The position numbers and the translations under genes were made by a program. From the NCBI RefSeq assembly GCF_021347895.1, contig NC_067119.1, forward strand, positions 4,724,534 to 4,788,533: a DNA stretch of 64,000 bases, in the 5' to 3' direction. Under the pieces are notes generated by a model, which had not been told where the DNA came from, did no database searches, and saw only the letters and a program-made list of their open reading frames with translations. Of this stretch, positions 23,522-35,655 are shown piece by piece. The DNA is from Acanthochromis polyacanthus. Taxonomy: Eukaryota > Chordata > Actinopteri > Pomacentridae. The first letter of the stretch is position 1. Every line of letters starts with the position of its first letter.

Positions 23522-23707
23522 CAGCAGCAGCAGCGTCTTCCTGACACCAAGAGGGAGCTCTCACACAGCGAATCCCAGCAGCCTCCCAGCTCCCAGTCCT
23601 CAACCTCCGAGTCCGTCAGAGCCTCCGACCCCCCAGCATCATCAGGACGCCTCGTTACGCTGCGTTCGTTAACCAGAGGATCGCCTGCGTCCTTCCACTC
23701 ATTCTAA
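23522..23707 (+). CDS. exon-like frame after a strong splice acceptor, unknown product
   Basis: A pyrimidine-rich tract (23491-23518) ends in ttgcag at 23516-23521, a good 3' splice site. From 23522 the phase-0 reading gives QQQQRLPDTKRELSHSES and continues as a serine/proline-rich stretch to SFHSF and a TAA at 23705-23707, about 61 residues. G/C dominates codon third positions, unlike the AT-rich flanks. I do not recognise the protein. No AATAAA follows closely and no partner exon is identified, so it may be a chance frame. The CAG run at the acceptor is a simple repeat. Confidence 0.25.
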   Translation, partial: QQQQRLPDTKRELSHSESQQPPSSQSSTSESVRASDPPASSGRLVTLRSLTRGSPASFHSF

Positions 23708-23984
23708 ATGTTCAGCTCTGTCTGAGGCAGTGAGTTCAAATCACAAAAAAAAAAAAAGAAGAACACACTTCCTCATCTGCTTCTGGTCATTTCTGTCCAT
23801 GCAGAGGAGAATTTCTGCTCTGGAAACTGTCCCTAAAGCAGCTTCAAGGTGTTTCCTCGTGCTTTGGGTGAGCTGCTCTTTTCATATGCAGCACAAACGT
23901 CCGTCAGGGTGAAAGAAAAGAAAAGAAAAGCAGGAATGTTTTCTAAAGGTGAGCCGACACTGTGGAGCTCACAGTCAGCAGGTT

Positions 23985-25395
23985 AAAAGAGGCACATTTC
24001 TGCAGGAGAAACATTTCTGTTGGTGTTAAAACAGCAGCGATTAAGTGATTAATCAATCAGGTGTCCACCACTAAATGAATCCACACAGGCTTTTTTTTAA
24101 TTTCAGAATTGTTACATGGATTTTAGGGATATTTTTCAGGAAAAAAGTCTCAGATTTTAGCTCCTAAAATGAGAATATGTTCAGTTTTTCCTTCTCTGTG
24201 ACTGAATGTCTTTGGCTTGTGACTTTTTTTCATTTTACAAACCAAATAACTAATTTATTAATCTAAAAACACAGGATCAGATGGAACTAATCCCAGCAGT
24301 TCTAAGGATAAAAGAAAGCAGGTTAACTCTGGCACATTTCTACACGAGAAGCATTTCTGTCAGTGATTAATTGATTAATCAATTAGTCACTGACTTTTAA
24401 ACTAACTGCCAGTTTATTCTGGTAAACAAGTGACAGAACTGAGTACATTTTCTAGAAAAAAACATCAAAATTCTCTAATTTCGGCTTCCTAAATGTGAAT
24501 ATGTTCAGTTTTTTCCTCGTCTGTAACTGAATATCTTTGGGTTGTGGATTTTTACATGTTATAGACCAAACAACTAATTGATTAATCAGTTACTCATCAA
24601 CTTTTAAACAAACTGCCAACTATTTTGATAAGCAACTGTGAGATTTGAGTAATTTTTCGAGAAAAAAACCCTCAAAATTCTCTAATTTCAGCTTCGTAAA
24701 TATGTTCATATTCCGTTTTCTCCTCCTCTGTGACTGAATATCTTTGCTTGTGGATGTCATGTTGGGATTTTTACGTTTTATAGAGCAAATAACTGATTGA
24801 TTACTTAAAAAAAACAAGAAAAGATGGAACTAATCCTAGCAGTTTTACAGGTTAACTCTGGCACATTTCTGCAGGAGAAGCAACGATTTATTCATTAATC
24901 AATTATTCAGCAACTAGTAAACGAGTAGCCAGCTATTTTGACGGGTCCAAGTCATTTTTTAAGAATAAAACTCAAAATTCTCTAATCTTAGCTTCCTAAA
25001 TGTGAATATGTTTTGTTTTTTCCTCCTCTGTGACTGAATATCTCCAGGCTGTGGATTTTTACACGTTATAGACGAAAAAACTGATTAATTGTTAAAATAA
25101 GATAAAACTTAACTAATCCTCACATTTTAAAGGATTCTAAACTTCAGATTTCTGCAGCAGAAACATTTTTGTGGCATTTAATGCTGCAGAGATTAACCGA
25201 TTAATCAATTAGTCGTCGACTGTTTAACAATTTTGATCACCGATGAACAAATCTGAGTCGTTTTTAGGATTTTAGCTTCATAAATGTGAGCATTTACGAC
25301 ATCACCTTGGGCTTTTTACATGTTACAGACCAAACAACTAATCGATTAACGTGGAAAATGAGACAGAACTTGACTAATCCTGAAGGAAACTCCTC
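23985..25395. repeat. degenerate tandem array with ATTAATCAATTA core, about five units
   Basis: Shared blocks recur in order: gcacatttctgcaggagaa, a gattaatcaattagtc palindromic core, ttctctaatttcagcttc, cctcctctgtgactgaatatc and tttttacatgttatagacc. The gactgaatatct marker occurs at about 24200, 24526, 24733 and 25033, so unit length varies between about 207 and 325 bp. Non-coding. Confidence 0.7.
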
Positions 25396-25739
25396 ACAGC
25401 TGCCAAAGCACCATCAAAGTAAGGGCATTTAGCTCTTCAGTTTAATGCTCTAAACTGAGATCTGTCAGCCTAAAATAAAAATAATCTGCAGTGCACATGT
25501 TCAGCATGTAAGAAATGCTTAAATAAAGTTTTAGAGCGTCATCAGTCAAACAAAATCAACCTTTAATGGCCAAAAAATGCATCAAGTTGAGTCCAAAAGT
25601 GGGTCCAGAGGTGGGATAGAAATGTGATCACTCACCAACTACACAAAGTGAATTCAGAGTAAACTGGAAAATCCAAACTTCTCTGGATTTCCCTTCCAAT
25701 ACCCTGCTTTACTACAGCACAGAATCCGACTGAATTTCA

Positions 25740-26180
25740 AAGATGCTTTGAGTAAAACGGCTACAAAACCTCTGTTAAACGTCGGTAGCTTAAAAAAACA
25801 AAACACCCGTTCCTTTATTTTGAAGGATTTCAGCAGAATCTGTTCCTAAAATACCAGAGGGACAACAAGGCACTAAAAAGAAGCTCGTCATTATACTGCA
25901 TGCAAAACTACAAAATGAGGAAACTTCGAAGGCGCTTTCTGCGTGAAATGTCTGTAAAACATTTCAAAAAGTTAAAACTTGATAAATATGTTAAAAAAAA
26001 TCACTGCTTTACATGCAAAATATGACAGCAGGGACTGAAATACTGACTTTAAATATAAATTACCTTTGTTATTGGCTTTTACAATCATTAAAAATGACAT
26101 TAGCTATTTTAAAAAAAACTAGCATCTGTTCTCAAAACACCAACAAGGCACCAAAAAAGAGCTTTATTATGTTATTACAG
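25740..26180. repeat. array of the ACCAAAAAGAAGCT repeat family, first cluster
   Basis: Two units share aaataccagagg, acaacaaggcac, aaaagaagct and tgcaaaatatga blocks with the larger cluster at 27530-29160. Degenerate, non-coding. Confidence 0.6.
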
Positions 26181-26859
26181 AGCAGGACGTGATGGTTAAA
26201 GCGTCCCGGGTCTCTGCTGTCCAGACCTGATCTCACAGGTCTGAATGTTAAACGAGTGTTAGTGTTTGTTCCTGAGTCCACACTCTGCTGTTCTCTGCTC
26301 CTCTGATTTCAGCAGAAATATTGAGGCTTCCTTCTGGTGTAAAGAGTCAGTCATTTGAGACATCCATTATAAAAGCGGTTTTGGTGCTTAATAATTTGGA
26401 TTTTTGCACTAATCTGCAGACACTCTGACCACAGCCGTCTCTAACTCGTCCCTCGGCCCGCGTCGAAGCCGAGCGCCGGAAGAAATTTCAATTTTAACTT
26501 TCACTTTTGAGAAGTTGTGAACTGGCACGGCCATCCGTCTGAAAAGACCTGGTTGATTTGCAGAACCGAATTTGCATGGATATGTGCACAGATTTGAGCT
26601 GCACATCTGCTTGCTTCTCTTTCTGAGAAAACAAAAGCACATTCTTGCACATGCAGGCCTGGCACGGAGCGGGGCGGACGCCTGCTATGGAGGTATTATG
26701 GTCGCAGGAAGGGGGGAAAAAAACACCACACAAAACAACAAAAAGAGTGACCGGGACGCTGGCTGCTGAGCGTGAGGCTGTGCAGCCAGCAGCTCCTCTT
26801 ACTGTATCTGCTCTACAGTCTGGCTCGGGAGCAGAAGTGTGCATGGACCGACTGTGACA
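26181..26859. other. mixed-composition spacer
   Basis: No delimited element. Short GC-rich words near 26450-26480, no gene. Confidence 0.4.
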
Positions 26860-27400
26860 AGGGCTTTAGACAAGCTGGAGAATCCTCCATTTCTCATTAT
26901 TTGGCAAGGCTGGTGGGTGTTTGGTGGAGGGGTGGGGGGGCTCGGCTCCGTCTCTGCATGGTAAGCCCCTCGACGTGTACCCTCTGCAACTAATCTCACA
27001 CAGTCAACAAATAAGGCACATCAGATGCTGTTTTGGCCGCGGCCATCAGAGCGGCTAAGTTCAGTGGATTTTGCGGGTTTTACGGCGCGGGGGCTCGGCG
27101 GAGGGAAGCGGCGCTGTCGGCGGCGGCGGCAGGATGGCAGGCGAAGCAGGGGGATCTGGTGCGAGGGCGAAGCAGGTGCAGCACAATACGGTCAAACCCA
27201 TTCCAGCTCCCCTGTTCCCCGGATGAACGGGGCCCCGACTTGGCAGGGAGCGCCGCCTTGTACCCGGGCCATGTTGGAGAGGCCGAGGCCCACCTGTGCC
27301 ACCCGGAGCGCCACAACAATAGTCTGAATATGTCAGCACGGGATGTCAGGGGGATGTCGTCAGACGGACGGTGGCGTGACGGCAGACCGACGGATGGATG
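26860..27400. promoter_or_regulatory. GC-rich candidate regulatory block
   Basis: Begins with balanced unique sequence (ccatttctcattatttggca) and becomes strongly GC/CpG-rich at 27030-27330. Several frames are open simultaneously on both strands, which points to composition and not to coding. Contains gaatatgtcagcacgggatg. Promoter or enhancer role inferred. Confidence 0.35.
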
Positions 27401-27529
27401 AGTCAGGTGCAGAGACGTAGAGGTGAAGAGACAAGAGGATGGTCAGAGGGAGGCTCTGATTAATCAGGTTCATTACTGACGCTCCACTGCTCCTCCACCG
27501 ACAGAAATGGAAATAAATTCAATCCTGAT

Positions 27530-29160
27530 GTCAAATTAAACTGATTGCAGCAGCATCCGTTCTTAAAATACCAGAGAAGACGAGAAGTTTGTCACTGAAC
27601 TGCAGTGCAAGACAAAATATGAGGAAAATTCGAAGGCGTTTCCGAATAAAACGCTCACGAAAAGGCTACAAAAAGATACGTTGGTATATTTTTGGTTTAT
27701 TTTTCTACTGATATTCGTAAATGTTTGCAGCATCCTTTCCTAAACTACCAGGGAAGCGCAACAGAACACCAAAAAGAAGCTGTATTGTCATTATAATGCA
27801 ATGTAATCTAGAAACTTTTCCTTTCATTTTAAGGATTGCAGCCATTCCTAAGACACCAACAAGGCACCAAACAGAAGTTTGTCATTGTGCTGCAGTGAAA
27901 GACCGCGATGTGAGGACATTTCAAAGACGTTTCCTGAATCAAAAGGCGTTTTCACATGTAGTTACAGATATTTTTGGTTTATTTTTTATTTTCTACTCAT
28001 ATTTCTGAAATGTTTGCACAGTATCCTTTCCTAAAATTCCAGCAAAGTGCTACAAGACACCAAAAAGAATTACATTATGAAGCAGTGCGAGACGACAATG
28101 TGACTATTTTGAAGGCCCTTCCTAGTAAAACGCCTGCAAACGTCTCAAAAAACCTGGTTTCAGTGCAAAATGTGGCAGCATGGCATGAAATAATGATTGG
28201 AATAGAAATTAGCTGAATAAATTAAGTCACTTTTACAATTGTTTGGTTATTTTTTAATCTTTAAAATGTCAGTAACTGAAAACATGGCACCAAAAAGCAG
28301 CTTTACTGTCACAATGCAAGACTGCAAAACGAGTAAAATGCCTACAAACGCCGTAATAAACGTCAGTAACTTATAAAACAAAACACATGTTCCTTTATTT
28401 TGAAGGTTTGCGACAGCATCTGTTCCTAAAATACCAGAGGGGTACAACAAAGGACCAAAACGAAGCTTTACTGCCGTTACACTGCCGTGCAAAATGATAA
28501 TATGCTGAAATCTCCAAGTTGAATATCTGCAAAATGTCTGCAAAAGCTCTCAAATAAACAATAGCAGTTTTGTTGTGCACAAATTCACTGTTTTAAGTGC
28601 AAAATATGGCAAAAGGAAATAAAATAATGACTTCAAATGGAAGTTATCTTATAAATTAGTGACTTTTACAACTATTTAATTAAATTTTAGTCTCAGTCTG
28701 AATAAAAAGTCTGCAAAAAATCTCAAAAAAATCATTAAAAGTGGCGGTAACTACAACTTTAATTTTATGGATTGCAACAGTGTCCAAAAAGAAGCTTTAT
28801 TATCATTATACTGCTATGCAAAACTGTTATATGGCCCAATTTTGAAGGTGTTTTCCATTTAAAACCCATGCAAAAAACCAAAACACACACATTTTAAGAC
28901 ATATTTTTCTACTGATGATCCCCTGTACAGCTACAGCAATGCAAACTGCTCCACTGTTGGATTAATGAAGGCTTATCATATCATAAATATGTAAAAAGTC
29001 AAAGCTTAAACTGCAAAATCTAACAATAGCGAATGAAATAATTACTCTAAATATCAATTATCTTTGCTATTATTCAGTCTATTGATTTTTACTTACATCA
29101 GATTAGTTTTAGTCTCTAAAAACACCAATAAAGTCCAACAAAACCATCTCTTTCTTTAAT
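27530..29160. repeat. array of the ACCAAAAAGAAGCT repeat family, second cluster
   Basis: About seven degenerate units carry, in order, ttcctaaaataccagag, acaccaaaaagaagct, gtcattatactgcagtgcaa and a tgcaaaa/caaaaa block. Markers lie at about 27560, 27765, 27860, 28050, 28285, 28450 and 28780. Unit length is irregular (about 100-330 bp). It is the same family as 25740-26180, 1.4 kb away. Confidence 0.7.
28925..28990 (+). mobile_element. LINE-type 3' tail relic
   Basis: gcaaactgctccactgttgg, then attaatgaaggcttatcata and a tandem tcata ending, resembles teleost LINE 3' ends (gcaatttccccattgtggga then ttaataaagg and a short tandem tail). Only the tail remains. Confidence 0.45.
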
Positions 29161-31639
29161 TTTAAAGAACAAAAATAAACAGCACACGATGACATGAAGT
29201 AGGGGAAAAATCTGCTCATCATCACACTGAGGAAACTGAAACTTTCTGTTTAATTATCAAAGTTATCCACGTTACGTGCAGCTCTAATCCAAGTATTTGC
29301 AGCTGCACTATTTCCCATGCCAGAGAGCTAAAAAGCAGCCAGATCTTAAAGGATTCATGCAAGATTTCTTCCTGTTTCTGGAAAAGTCTGACAGGAATCC
29401 TGATCCCAGCAGCTCAAGCAAACTTGCCTAAGTCGAAGGAACACTTCCCTGTCTGACCGGAGCTGCTGCAGCTGAGGTCCACGTTTGCCCAGACCTCACT
29501 CTACATGTTTGTCACCGGGACTGTTGGCTTGTAACTGGAGGCTGAGCTCCAGAAGTGAAGCGGTTTGTGTGGAAACGAATGTTACTTCTTGAGGCGTTTG
29601 CATCCCGAAAGTCTCCGAAGATCTCTGCTGCACGAGGCGAGGAGATGCAGGAGCAAATGGAGGCGACTGCACCAAACTCTGTCATGTTTTATGCAACTTT
29701 TCAAGCTTTTAAAACACAATAAGATGCTGCAAAACTGTAAAATACTGTTTATAATAGCACATGAGTGATGCATGCACCAGAATGTTGGTGCCTGGTGAAG
29801 TTTTAGGGCCTGAAATGAGCTAAAACTGTCTCCTAAAGTCTTATTTTCATGTTGTGAATCAACAAAAATATCTGCAAGGTGCACCTTCTCAAGATCTGGC
29901 TCCAAAGTGACATGATTTGAGTCAACAAAGGGCTGGAAAGTTGTGAAAATATGGCATAGAACCTCAAAAAAACGCTGGATAGCTCACTGGTTTTCATATG
30001 TCCTCACATCGTCTCCAAACTCTACTTCACTGCTTCTGCACCTGCTTTAAAAACAACATCTGCACACAATCGCTGTGAAATTACATCTGAAGTGTCTCCA
30101 TTTCTGACATGGACACGCCTGAAATCTGAAGCGATCGTAATGTTCGTGCACGAAAAAAAAGGAGCAAAACTGGACGCAAAGTCACATTTCCTGCCCAAAA
30201 TGTGGATCCACCTTAAAATCACCACACTTGCCCAACTTCAGGGTCATTCTTGACTCAGACTCTGGAAGTCAAACCCCCTTCCGTCGCTAATTTAGTAAAT
30301 AATTCAGCAATCGTCTCGGATTTCTAAGCCGAACAGAACTCGTGTTTGCCTCCGCGAGTCGCCTGCTCACAGCAAGTTTTGAATCGAGTCTCCACCACTG
30401 TTTTTTGGGGGAGACAAATAACCGGAAATAAACACAGCTGATGGAGAATTAGCTCCTTTTCCAAATGTTTGTATTGGCTTGGTGTATTAATTGATTGTAT
30501 AGTTTGTCACATTTGCAATATCAAAAACCCACAAAAAAAGAAGACTTAAAAAAAAAGATGCACGAAAAGAAGAATCCAGTTAGGTTACAGAACTAATCTC
30601 CCATCTGGACTGTAGTGTGAAAACACTTGCAAGCATGAGAGTTGTAATCCAGTTGCAAGATGCTTATTTTGCAGTGATAAGCTTCGGGCTTTGAAAGATT
30701 TTATTACCAGAACAGAGACTTTTTTTTCCCCCACATTAGAGCGTCGCAAGCCTATACAGTAGCTTAGTTAATCTAGGGCTTACTTAATCCAACAGCAACA
30801 CTCATCACTCGTTATTCCAACACTTGGTGGTTGTTCTGACAAAATGTTAATAAGCTGAACAGTAAATTCAGACTCACGCAGGCCTCACATACAGCTGCAC
30901 ATGCTGCTCCTTCTCTTACAGTTCAGCTCACAAGACATACAACATTCCTACAGTATTTGAGGAGAAAGGTTACATAATCTGTGCAGTAAAGGTGAATGTA
31001 AAGGCTTGTGGGTGCAATAAAACGAGAAAGTTTTAAATGCAAAATGATGAAGAAGGCTCTGCACTTGTGGAAGCCAATGATACATTCATTGGCTTTTAAT
31101 TGGGCTTAATTAGCACAGCTAGCTTTAGCAGACATGCAAAGAGCAGGATTAAGCATCCCAAAACTTGAAATGTCACTTTTTGGGCAATAGATGCACACAA
31201 TGGCAAATGCAAATGTAAAACTACCTGTATAAGAATTGCAGAAAAAGTCAGAAAACTCCTAATTTTGGGAGTTTCATTCACTACACTGGGGAGATGGAAC
31301 ATACCACGTTGCAAGGGGAGGGTCCAAACAATGGTACTGACCTTTGTAACACTGCCTGAACAGGTATAAAGGCTTTGTTTGGCCCAGTTCTGAGGAAATC
31401 ATGGGAATGTTTACGTACTCTGCACTCAAAGAACCCCAAACTCAGACTGCACAACACTGTGAGAAAATGTTGCTTTGACAGCGTTTTAAATGTTTTTAGA
31501 ATCTGTATGTTCATTCAGAAATGCATGAACACACGTATAGTGACGGGATACCGACAGGAAGACGACAAACTAAAGACAAAACCTGAACCTCTGACACCTA
31601 CAATGAGGAGGACTGGTTGGCAATTTGCTGACAAGCATT
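29161..31639. other. mixed spacer without supported features
   Basis: No delimited element or gene. The composition is intermediate, with a T run at 30720-30727 followed by C. Open frames such as 29582-29905 (minus) show no domain. Confidence 0.45.
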
Positions 31640-31704
31640 ACAGATCAATACAAAGTTGATGGAATTTCCCTCGGGATTTATAAAGTGTCTGTCTGTCTGT
31701 CTAG
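31640..31704 (+). mobile_element. LINE-type 3' tail with (TGTC)n end
   Basis: gatggaatttccctcgggat followed by ttataaagtg and (TGTC)n at 31686-31702 matches the tail form of common teleost LINEs (tttcccctcgggattaataaag then a tetranucleotide run). A 5'-truncated insertion is the usual explanation. Confidence 0.6.
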
Positions 31705-31734
31705 TTCTGCCCTGATGGGAGTGGTCTCTTACTG

Positions 31735-31985
31735 TGCAGTGATAGCGCAAAATGGCTAACTGAATGTTTTGATGAAAAACTCATGCTCTTGCCTTTACAG
31801 CCATCAGATTTAAACCCAACTGAGCACCTATGAGAGATTTTGGACTGATCTGTTGGACCCTGCTCTCCAAAACTATCATCAAATCACCAAATGAGATAAT
31901 ATCTGTTGGGAAAATGGCATTCATCCCTCCAGTAGAGTTCAAGAGACTTACGTGTGCTTCGTCTTGCAACACCATGCGTCGTTTA
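31735..31985 (+). pseudogene. Tc1-like transposase C-terminal relic
   Basis: Translating the plus strand near 31797 gives PSDLNPTEHL, the conserved SPDLNPIEH segment of Tc1-like DDE transposases that precedes the last catalytic acidic residue. The surrounding words (gagattttggactgatctgt, catcaaatcaccaaatgag, ttcatccctccagtagagtt) follow those of a common teleost Tc1 relic. In-frame stops interrupt it, for example directly after TEHL where tryptophan is expected. Only the C-terminal third is present, and neither inverted terminus is seen. Confidence 0.65.
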
Positions 31986-32099
31986 TTTGGAACTGACCGG
32001 TCCATTTTCGTAAAATTGAAGTAAGATGAGGTTGTAACTGCAGTTCACACAAGTTCAGTTAAAGTTGAGAAGTCAAACTCAGTCAGACTGGGTTTGACA

Positions 32100-32290
32100 A
32101 AAATGGCTGGCAGTTAGCTAAGTTCAAACACCATGCGAGGTCTTCTTCTGGCCCTGGTGGCGGCTTGGAGTTCCATGTCTTGCCCAAGGACACATCGGCA
32201 TGTGGAGGGCTGGTGATTGAAGCTTTGTGAATTCTATTGCTTTGTAAAGCACTTTGTGACTCCAGTTTTTAGATGCTACAGAAGATCAGA
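32100..32290 (+). mobile_element. retroelement relic with LINE-like 3' end
   Basis: The words catgtcttgcccaaggacac and atcggcatgtgg, then tttgtaaagcactttgtgac near 32245, are familiar from teleost retroelement 3' regions. The terminal microsatellite is lost. Boundaries are approximate. Confidence 0.4.
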
Positions 32291-32339
32291 TATGTAATCC
32301 CTCCAGCAAGTTCTAGATTTGAAGTTCTACCCCAGTTGG

Positions 32340-32480
32340 ATGTGACCTCAAAACTGCCCAAAGAAGATGTCTGAACCCCCTCAGCTGGGTCCTTTCGGCA
32401 GCAGTAGCAGAAACTTAACTCCAAGCTCCTCAGCCTATCTTTAATGGTCAGTTCAAGCTTTCCATATCTGTTTTTGTAGG
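32340..32480 (-). mobile_element. LINE reverse-transcriptase-region relic, minus strand
   Basis: gaaccccctcagctgggtcc, gcagcagtagcagaaact and ctcctcagcctatctttaat resemble the antisense of a teleost non-LTR element 3' coding end. On the minus strand this reads KDRLRSLE then a leucine/arginine-poor, decayed continuation. Old and truncated. Confidence 0.4.
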
Positions 32481-33435
32481 CCGATACGGGGACTACAGGC
32501 ACGGCTATGGCTCTGTTCATTCTGTTTTACTACTCAGGATCCTCAGCCACATATTGGACAAGGCCTTTATCAGGCCTCACAGTGGAAGACAGCCCTCTAA
32601 TCTTTACACACAGCTCACTGTGATGAGTGTGTTAAACATCCCCAGTAGTTCATCTTAATGTGGATCAAGTTAAACAAGTGAAAAGCTGCCAAAACGTACC
32701 TATTTGTAGATGTTACACATAATTCAGACCATATAATAGGGTACTTCTTAGCTTTACTTTAGTCAACAAGATAAGACCAGACATTACCCGTCATGTTCTA
32801 CTCAAGAATCTCAACAAGAAGACGATTTCCACGAATAAAATATGTTTCTGGACAATAGTTCAAGAAAAAAGACTGCAGGAACTTGCTAAGTGGTGCAAAC
32901 ATTTACAAAAATGGCTCCATAATCTGTCATTTCAGGCTTTCTGTTTCCATTTCAGTGTAATACCCAACAATTACGACTGCGATATTAAGTCAGAACGTGC
33001 TAAAACAACAAATAATAGCTATCGGAACAAGGAGGTTGGTTTTGTTAGCCTATATGGTGAATTTTACGTAGCTGATCTGCAAAAAAACGGGTTCTGCAGG
33101 TGCAATTCTTATGGTAGGAACACACACAAAGGTTAATGCCACCCTTCAACAGCGTACAGGTTCTTGCAGTGAAAAACCGTGTAGCTGGTCTTTGCCGTCT
33201 CTCTTGAACAAATCCAAAGAAACTGGTTTTCGTGTCATAAAAGTGAGGAGAAAAACTGATCCAGAACTCGTCACTCATTGCATTTATGTTAGTTTTAACT
33301 TGACTGAACCCAACCTACGTACTAGAAATCCACCATTTGAAAAAAAAACCCTACATTTCCAACAAGAAAATAAGTTTCTGAACAGTAGTTCAAGAAAATA
33401 AACAGCTTTGCTAAGTGGTACAAACATTTACAAAA

Positions 33436-33766
33436 GGTTGTTGCTAGAGGTACGGACCCGTACCCGTAGCCTGGGGCCTATGGATACGGCACTTTCCATT
33501 TGCCAATCAGATACGCGAGATCTGGTCACGTGACTCCCGGTAGACGCTAGAGGTACGGACCCGTAGCATCAGTACGACAGGTACGGACCCTAAACCTAAC
33601 CCTAACACTAACCCTAACCTTTGCTTACCTTTCACCAGTTTTTAGTGGTTAGCAGCTTCTTGAGTCGCAAGACTCGAGTACGGGTCCGTATGTGTCTGGC
33701 AAACGGAAAGTGCCGTATCCGTAGGCCACAGGCTACGGGTACGGGTCCGTATCTGTAGACACTACC
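33436..33766. mobile_element. 331-bp long-TIR element with telomere-like core (Mutator-like by structure)
   Basis: Perfect 9-bp duplications tttacaaaa (33427-33435 and 33767-33775) flank it. The paralogous unit A carries the empty site at about 32905-32920. Inverted arms of about 75 bp read ggtacggacccgtacccgta, gcctggggcctatggatacg and gcactttcc, matched in reverse at the right end with few changes. A 9-bp duplication and long TIRs suit Mutator-like elements. There is no coding capacity. Confidence 0.75.
33588..33619. repeat. interstitial telomere-like repeats (CCCTAA)n inside the element
   Basis: ccctaaacctaaccctaaca then ctaaccctaacc: about five imperfect units of the vertebrate telomere repeat, placed centrally between the arms of the 331-bp element. 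Confidence 0.85.
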
Positions 33767-34220
33767 TTTACAAAAATGGCTCTGTAATCAGTAATTTCAG
33801 GCCTTTTGCTTCCATTTTGGTGTAATATCCAACAGCTACAGCTGCGATATTAACTCAGAATGTCAAGTAGGCTTGTATCGTTAGATGTTATGGTTAATTT
33901 TATGTAGCTGATCTGCTAAAAATGGCCCTGAGAGAGGTTCTACAGGTGCAGTTCTAACGGTCGGACCGTGCTCAAAGGTTAATGCCACCCTTTAACAGTC
34001 GAAAACTGTAGCTGGTCTTTGCGTAAATAATAATTTCACCTTATGTCTCGGGCGTCTCTCTTAAACAAATCCTAAGAAAGTGGTTTTCGTGTCATAAAAA
34101 TTCTGAGAAATTCTGGCCCGACAGCTCAGTCTGATCCGGAACTCATCATTTATGTTAGCTTCAGCTTCGACAGAACCCAACCTACGTACCAGAAATCCAC
34201 CATTTGATAAGAAAGACGTG

Positions 34221-35532
34221 TGAACTAATCCTTCCTCAAACCCACAGTCCTGCAGTGTGAGCTTAAAAAAAACAAAAAAAACAACCAACAACTCGTCTCC
34301 TCTCCCCTTTACCGAGCGGCTTCCTGTCGGGCCTCAGCCACCAGACATGTGTTCTGTTTTACTCGGCGTCCTCTGCCACATATTGAACAAATTAAAAGTT
34401 CAAGTTGCAGGGAGAAGCACAGCTGCACGGGGGACAGAGGAGAGAGCCAGAGTGTGAGCAATCCTCCCTCCACGAGGCTGCCGGCCATCTCCTCGCAGCC
34501 CCTCGTCCACACACACTCGCTGCCCACACAGCGCTGCCATCTGGCCTGCTGGGAAATCAGAGCCACCTGAGACTCGGCCAAATGCATGATGCTCGCTGAC
34601 AACTCGGACATCTCTGCCGATTGTAAAGAGATGAATAAAGATTATACAAGCACATAAGGTACATTGGAAGGCGGAGGAGCGCACCAGCAGATCCGTTGGA
34701 GGACGCTGGAGGAGAAGTTGAGCTTATTTCAGTTCCAAGAGCAGAAAATAGTTTCCATCTACTCCGAATGTCCTTCATGGCCACGTGGATAAACAAATAT
34801 GTAGTGTGTGAACTTCAGCGCTGACATAAGCTTCTGAATCATAACTAAAAGCACATCGTTTATATAAAAGTATACAGAAAAGCTGCATTTAAAAACCCGC
34901 CTGCCGAGATTTGCTTCCAATTCGGCCACAAAATCACAAGTGAGATCCAAAACTGATTCCATTTGATCTAAAAGGTGTTGCTGAAGAATCACTGCATCCA
35001 TTAAAGCTTTATCTAAACCTCATCATTTAGAACGTAGTCAACTGAGAGACTAAAATATGTTGGCACACAAGTTAGTAAAATAATAAAAACCTTATTCGAA
35101 GCATTGAATCAACAAAATAGGAGCAGCAGGAGATGAAATCGTAACTCCGAAAGGCCCAAAGGATGAGAGTGAGTCAAGTTTCAGATTGTTTTGCAAGAGC
35201 ACAGCGAGCAAAATGGGATTTTCCAAGGAAAAACAGCCAGCAGCTGCAGATTAATCCAATCATCTGACGAAGGCCCACATTAAAAGACAGTAATGAGGTG
35301 ATGTAAAGGGGTAAACAACACTGTAAGAGCCCTATAAATAAATAAAAGCCAATATCTATCAGGCTTTATTGAGAGTAACCGTAGCATACAGCTCATATAC
35401 TAACACTCAATGCAAAGTGTGCTAAGTTTTCCCTTCTCTTTGTCTGAGGAGGAGGTCATGTAGCAAAGAACCTCTTATGAAACGGTAACTTTCTCTATTC
35501 AACAATCCAAACAACAACAGTAATATTAAATA
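34221..35532. other. mixed spacer, possible regulatory piece at 34480-34650
   Basis: 34310-34640 is GC-richer and open on several frames without domains. 34555-34650 (agccacctgagactcggcca, aaatgcatgatgctcgctga) has the texture of conserved non-coding sequence. The rest is AT-rich spacer. Confidence 0.35.
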
Positions 35533-35655
35533 TCAACTAAGAAAACACGTTTCCAGACAGCAGTTCAAGAAAATCAGTGGGTTTCAAAGCTGCAAAATGG
35601 TGCAAACATTTACAAAAATGGTTCTGTAACCTGTCCTTTTCGGCCCTTCTGTTTC
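35533..35655. repeat. third, partial copy of the 530-bp duplication unit
   Basis: acgtttccagacagcagttc, gtgcaaacatttacaaaaat and gtttccatt follow the order in units A and B, then run straight into the 113-bp array. Confidence 0.75.

Larger units (their letters stand above)
32810..34220. repeat. 530-bp tandem duplication, two units
   Basis: Unit A is about 32810-33345 and unit B about 33346-34220. B contains an extra 340 bp from the inserted element. Marker tatgtttctggacaatagtt at 32840 recurs as taagtttctgaacagtagtt at 33370, 530 bp on. Shared blocks include gtgcaaacatttacaaaaat, tttcaggc, tttttgccgt/gtctctctt, ggttttcgtgtcataaaa and cccaacctacgtac. A partial third copy begins at 35533. Reading frames are not conserved between units. 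Confidence 0.8.
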
